Below, one piece after another: positions 60,720 to 64,000 of a stretch of 64,000 bases of DNA (positions within the stretch are counted from its first letter, which is position 1; each line of letters starts with the position of its first letter). The notes under the pieces are model-generated. The model did no database searches. It saw only the letters and a list, made by a program, of their open reading frames with translations, and was not told where the DNA came from. Origin of the DNA: an uncultured bacterium (GTDB lineage: Bacteria; Bacillota; Clostridia; Oscillospirales; Ruminococcaceae). Location of the stretch: the NCBI GenBank assembly GCA_934875375.1, contig CAKXHL010000001.1, positions 124,001-188,000 on the forward strand. Direction: 5' to 3'. The position numbers and the translations under genes were made by a program.

Positions 60720-60741
60720 ATTTAGGGGAAAGTGCTATAAT
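60714..60741 (+). promoter_or_regulatory. Promoter of the cytidylate-kinase-like gene
   Basis: TTGTAA (60714-60719), 16 bp, TATAAT (60736-60741). The -35 box overlaps the stop codon of the kinase gene. Confidence 0.7.
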
Positions 60742-60752
60742 AAAATAAAGAA

Positions 60753-60768
60753 ATGGTTTTAAAACCAT
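60753..60768. promoter_or_regulatory. Palindrome just after the promoter, possible operator
   Basis: ATGGTTTTAAAACCAT is a perfect 16-bp palindrome located about 12 bases past the -10 box, where a repressor could block transcription. Its protein is unknown. Confidence 0.4.
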
Positions 60769-60789
60769 GCTTAGAAGGGGGCGTAAGTG

Positions 60790-61419
60790 ATGAGTAATCC
60801 TTTTGTGGTAACCATCAACAGGCAGTTTGGCAGCGGAGGCCGTGAAATCGGAAAGAGGCTGGCGAAAATGCTGGACATTGCTTATTTGGATAAAGAATTG
60901 CTGTCTTTGGCAGCCCAAAAGAGCGGAATTAGCGAGAAAGCTTTTGAAAATGCGGATGAAAAGCCGGAAAAAAGCTATCTTTATACCCTTTCTACCACGG
61001 CATATGGCAATTTTGCAGTTCCGTTCAGCTATCCGGATGTACTGACCAATGATCGGCTGTTTGCCATTCAGGCAGACGTTATCCGAAAAGAAGCGACGGA
61101 AAAAAACTGCGTGATTATTGGGCGGTGTGCGGATGATATCTTGTCGGATCATCCCTGCCATATTAATCTGTTTATTCACTCACCGTTTGAAGTTCGCCAA
61201 AAACGAATTATGGAATTGTATCATCTGGATGTCAAACAGGCGAAGGATTTGATCGCCAAGACGGATAAAACCAGGGCAAGCTACTACCATTTTTACACCA
61301 ATCAGAAGTGGGATGACCTGCTGAATTATGATCTTTCGATGGACTCTTCTATTTTGGGTTATGATGATACGGCGGAGCTGCTGGTATCCTTTATTCGCAA
61401 AAAGGCGAAACTCAAATAG
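60790..61419 (+). CDS. Cytidylate-kinase-like family protein
   Basis: A 209-residue P-loop protein of the cytidylate-kinase-like family (PF13189-type), with INRQFGSGGREIGKRLAKML as the phosphate-binding region. The family is widespread in Clostridia, and its substrate is not established. It has no obvious metabolic partner here; a promoter and palindrome lie upstream. The ATG at 60790 is preferred over GTG at 60787; AAGGGGG precedes it. A terminator at 61436-61467 follows. Confidence 0.85.
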   Translation: MSNPFVVTINRQFGSGGREIGKRLAKMLDIAYLDKELLSLAAQKSGISEKAFENADEKPEKSYLYTLSTTAYGNFAVPFSYPDVLTNDRLFAIQADVIRKEATEKNCVIIGRCADDILSDHPCHINLFIHSPFEVRQKRIMELYHLDVKQAKDLIAKTDKTRASYYHFYTNQKWDDLLNYDLSMDSSILGYDDTAELLVSFIRKKAKLK

Positions 61420-61435
61420 CAGGGCAGCGAAACGG

Positions 61436-61467
61436 GGGCTTGTGAGCAATTGCAAGCCCTGTTTTTT
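61436..61467 (+). terminator. Terminator before addB
   Basis: GGGCTTG (61436-61442) pairs with CAAGCCC (61453-61459), followed by TGTTTTTT. Confidence 0.75.
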
Positions 61468-61484
61468 GGTTTGGAGGAAAAAGG

Positions 61485-64000
61485 ATGGTCCGATGGATTT
61501 TAGGAACGGCCGGTACGGGAAAAACCTCCCGGGTACTGGAGGAAGCTGGTGCGGCCGCCCGCGCTGGGCAGAAGGTTCTGCTGCTGGTACCGGAACAATA
61601 TTCCCTTGAAATGGAAAAAGCGGTGCGGCGTGTGCTGGACACTTCATCGGCGTTTCTCGTAGAGGTTTACAGTTTTACCCGTCTTTGCGACAGAATCTTT
61701 CGGGAGTTGGGCGGCGCAGCCCGGCAAGCACCGGAGGAAGCAGCCCATTATCTGGTGATGCATTTGGCGTTGGAACAGCTCAAAGGCGTTTTGCATCGAT
61801 ATCAGAAAAGCAGCCGCAGCGGTGCGGCGATTGCGGCGCTGACCAGGCAGATGGAGGAGTTTCGCACCGTAGGGATCGCTCCGCAGATGCTGCGTGAAGC
61901 CAAAAAACGGATTCCCCAGGATTCTTTTGCGGAAAAAATGGACGAGCTGTTTTCCATTTATGAAACATATGATAATTTGCTGGCATCTTCTTTTGGCGAG
62001 CAAAAAGATCAGCTGGCTTACGCGTTGGAGCGGCTGAAAGGAAATGCAATTTTTCGGGAATACGCTGTATTTGTGGATTCGTTCAAAGGATTTATGGCTG
62101 GGGAATTCGACTTGCTGGAAGAGTTGATGAAAACCGCTTCGTCGGTGACTTTTTCCCTTTGCACAGACAATCTGTTTGATCAATCGGAGGGATATGGGCT
62201 GTTTGTTCCTTCCTGCCGTACGGCGGCGCGGCTGATGGAACTGGCGAGAAAAAACGGTATCCCAGTACAAACGCCGGTAATCTTAAAAGAACCGCTGCGT
62301 TTTCATGCGTCCGCACTGGCAAAGCTGGAACAAAATCTATTCCGGGAAGAACAGTCGGCGCAGGAAGAAAGCGGCGGCATCCGGCTGACGCCCTGCCGGG
62401 ACCCTTACGAGGAGATAGAGTGGGTGGCGGCAGAAATTTCCCATCTGGTGCGGGAAGAGAGATGCCGTTACCGGGATATTGTTGTAATCGGGCGGGATCT
62501 GGAACCATATTTGCAGCCGGTACATGCCAGCTTTGCCGATTATGAGATTCCTTATTTTATGGACGAACGCTTTGACGTGGCGGCTCAGCCACTGACAGTA
62601 GCGGTTCTGTCCGCGATGGAAGCTGCCAAAAGCCGTTTTCACAGCGAAGACTTATTTTGCCTGTTAAAGACAGGATTGCTGGATTTTTCGTTGGAGCAGG
62701 TGGCGGCGTTAGAAGAATACGCTTATGTGTGGGATATCAGCGGTGCGCGCTGGGAAGAGCCGTTTGTCTGGAATCCGTCCGGCTTTGGCAAAATGCGGGA
62801 AGCGGATGAAGTACGGCTGCGCGAGATCGAGGCACTTCGCCAAAGGCTGATGAAGCCTCTGCTCACCCTGCGAAAAAAAATCCGTGTTTGCAGCGGCCGG
62901 GAATTGGTCGAAGCGCTGTATGAATATTGGAAAGAAGCGCGGATTCTGGAACAATTAAAAAAGCAGGATGCACAGGAGGATGCCGCCGGGCGGGACAGCG
63001 TGCGCGCACTGTTTGACGGCATGATGGATTTGTGGGATCAGTACGCGATGGTGCTGGGGGAACAGGCCTATGATCTGGACAAACATTGCGAGCTGATGCG
63101 GCTGACATTGTTAACAGCCGATTTGGGGCAAATCCCACAGGGATTGGATACGGTTATGATCGGCACTGCGGATCGAATCCGTCCTAACGCCCCCCAATAT
63201 GTGTTTATCATCGGTGCGAACGAGGATGTGTTCCCGGCCCCGGTGAGCCGGGATGGTATTTTGTCTGAGCGGGAGAGAGAACAGCTTTTTGCCGCAGGAC
63301 TGGAAGTATCGGAACCCTTTGAACTGCGGGTGCTGGAGGAGCGGTATTTTGCCTATACGGCAATGACCTGCGCCAGAGACGGCATTTTTTTGTCCTGGTC
63401 GGAGGAATCTCTTGACGGAAGTCCCCTGGCCCCATCGGTCATGGTTCGGGAGGTTCTGGCCGTTTTCCCGCAGGCTGTCTGCCGAAAGGCTTCGGCGGAG
63501 GAGGCGGGCTTTTACGCGCTGAACGAGAAAACGGCGCTGCATGTGTTCGGTTCTGCGGTGGATCGTTCCTCTTCCAAAGCGCAGGCGCTGGGAGTGTTTC
63601 TCGAGGAAAGCGCCTATACCGAACCGTACCAGAGAATCCGGCACCCGGTTCAGCCGGAGCTGTTTGCCATGAAATCGTTAGAGACGGCCCGGACTTTATT
63701 TGGCGGGGAAATGCGGCTTTCTCCCTCTAAACTGGATCGATACCATCAATGCCGGTTCGCCTATTTTTGCGAGAGGGGATTGGGAATCAAGAAACCGCGG
63801 AAAGCGCAGCTGTCCCCCATGGAATCGGGTACGGTGATCCACTACGTATTGCAGAAGGTAATATCGAAGTATCCTGGAAAAGAGCTGTGCAGCTTATCGG
63901 AAGAGCAGTGCCGCAAATTGGTGCGGCAGTCGCTGGATGACTATTTGCAGGATGCCATGGGAGGGGAACTGGATAAAACCGCGCGGTTTCGGTACTTGTT
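61485..64000 (+). CDS. addB: ATP-dependent helicase/nuclease subunit B, AddB (partial)
   Basis: AddB pairs with AddA to resect double-strand breaks and load RecA. The gene runs past the window end after 838 codons. MVRWILGTAGTGKTSRVLEE is the Walker A region, LLLVPEQYSLEMEKAV is typical, and KLDRYHQCRFAYFCERGLGIKKP (about residues 750-772) begins the nuclease domain with the first Cys of the iron-sulfur cluster. The ATG at 61485 follows GGAGGAAAAAGG. addA is expected next downstream. Confidence 0.93.
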   Translation, partial: MVRWILGTAGTGKTSRVLEEAGAAARAGQKVLLLVPEQYSLEMEKAVRRVLDTSSAFLVEVYSFTRLCDRIFRELGGAARQAPEEAAHYLVMHLALEQLKGVLHRYQKSSRSGAAIAALTRQMEEFRTVGIAPQMLREAKKRIPQDSFAEKMDELFSIYETYDNLLASSFGEQKDQLAYALERLKGNAIFREYAVFVDSFKGFMAGEFDLLEELMKTASSVTFSLCTDNLFDQSEGYGLFVPSCRTAARLMELARKNGIPVQTPVILKEPLRFHASALAKLEQNLFREEQSAQEESGGIRLTPCRDPYEEIEWVAAEISHLVREERCRYRDIVVIGRDLEPYLQPVHASFADYEIPYFMDERFDVAAQPLTVAVLSAMEAAKSRFHSEDLFCLLKTGLLDFSLEQVAALEEYAYVWDISGARWEEPFVWNPSGFGKMREADEVRLREIEALRQRLMKPLLTLRKKIRVCSGRELVEALYEYWKEARILEQLKKQDAQEDAAGRDSVRALFDGMMDLWDQYAMVLGEQAYDLDKHCELMRLTLLTADLGQIPQGLDTVMIGTADRIRPNAPQYVFIIGANEDVFPAPVSRDGILSEREREQLFAAGLEVSEPFELRVLEERYFAYTAMTCARDGIFLSWSEESLDGSPLAPSVMVREVLAVFPQAVCRKASAEEAGFYALNEKTALHVFGSAVDRSSSKAQALGVFLEESAYTEPYQRIRHPVQPELFAMKSLETARTLFGGEMRLSPSKLDRYHQCRFAYFCERGLGIKKPRKAQLSPMESGTVIHYVLQKVISKYPGKELCSLSEEQCRKLVRQSLDDYLQDAMGGELDKTARFRYL

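Overview
The window looks like chromosome from a spore-forming, low- to mid-GC Firmicute of class Clostridia, most likely an Oscillospiraceae/Ruminococcaceae-type gut lineage (the family is inference). Evidence: CIRCE-controlled groESL, a PolC-type DNA polymerase III, long-form HPF, sporulation genes (spoIIGA-sigE, yabP, yabQ, sigG, a YlmC/YmxH protein, a SpoVB-like flippase), NrdR and AddB. Shine-Dalgarno sequences are strong, TTG and GTG starts are frequent, and genes are closely packed with intrinsic terminators. I saw no rRNA, tRNA, CRISPR array, insertion sequence or prophage.

Layout. 1-2.1 kb: groES-groEL behind a CIRCE operator. 2.3-4.05 kb (-): a decayed P-type cation ATPase behind an intact-looking promoter and a structured leader. 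4.9-19.3 kb: the conserved SpoVB-like flippase, mazG, hup, rqcP, yabP, yabQ, divIC, S1-domain cluster, split between rqcP and yabP by about 9.5 kb. That insert holds a GNAT protein, a lipoprotein, spoIIGA-sigE, a DUF2500 protein, nth with a PTS EIIA protein, a chromate-transporter pair, leuA and a second GNAT protein. A 128-bp tandem repeat lies upstream of nth. 19.4-26.9 kb: an amidohydrolase, a fumarase alpha subunit, an RlmL-type methylase, hpf, an M3 peptidase lipoprotein, a flavin reductase-like protein and nrdR. 27-32 kb: a three-gene sigma/zinc-finger/membrane operon, an aminotransferase and asnS. 32.3-39.5 kb: a D,D-carboxypeptidase, a pseudouridine synthase, radC, a second amidohydrolase paralogous to the first, a previously unlisted 34-codon Gln/Asn-rich gene, a secreted protein that has lost its lipobox Cys, sigG and ylmC.

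39.6-54.8 kb: translation and envelope core, rpsB-tsf, an ECF sigma factor with an RsgI-like anti-sigma carrying three PepSY repeats, then pyrH-frr-uppS-cdsA-dxr-rseP-ispG-polC. 54.8-58.4 kb: debris of a 2-hydroxyacid dehydrogenase and an SsuB/TauB-type ABC importer. 58.5-64 kb: a two-component system, a cytidylate-kinase-like protein and the first 838 codons of addB, which runs off the window.

How the genes work together. Sporulation regulation is the main theme. sigE is preceded by its processing protease under a promoter with the 22-bp spacer known from spoIIG. The yabPQ genes carry a sigma-E-like promoter and sigG a sigma-F/G-like promoter. The late block joins lipid-carrier and isoprenoid synthesis (uppS, dxr, ispG), phospholipid synthesis (cdsA), intramembrane proteolysis (rseP) and replication (polC). 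I found no convincing wholly new system. The best leads are the structured leader at 4055-4346, the Gln/Asn-rich small gene, the spoIIGA extension over sigE and the tandem promoter repeat at nth.
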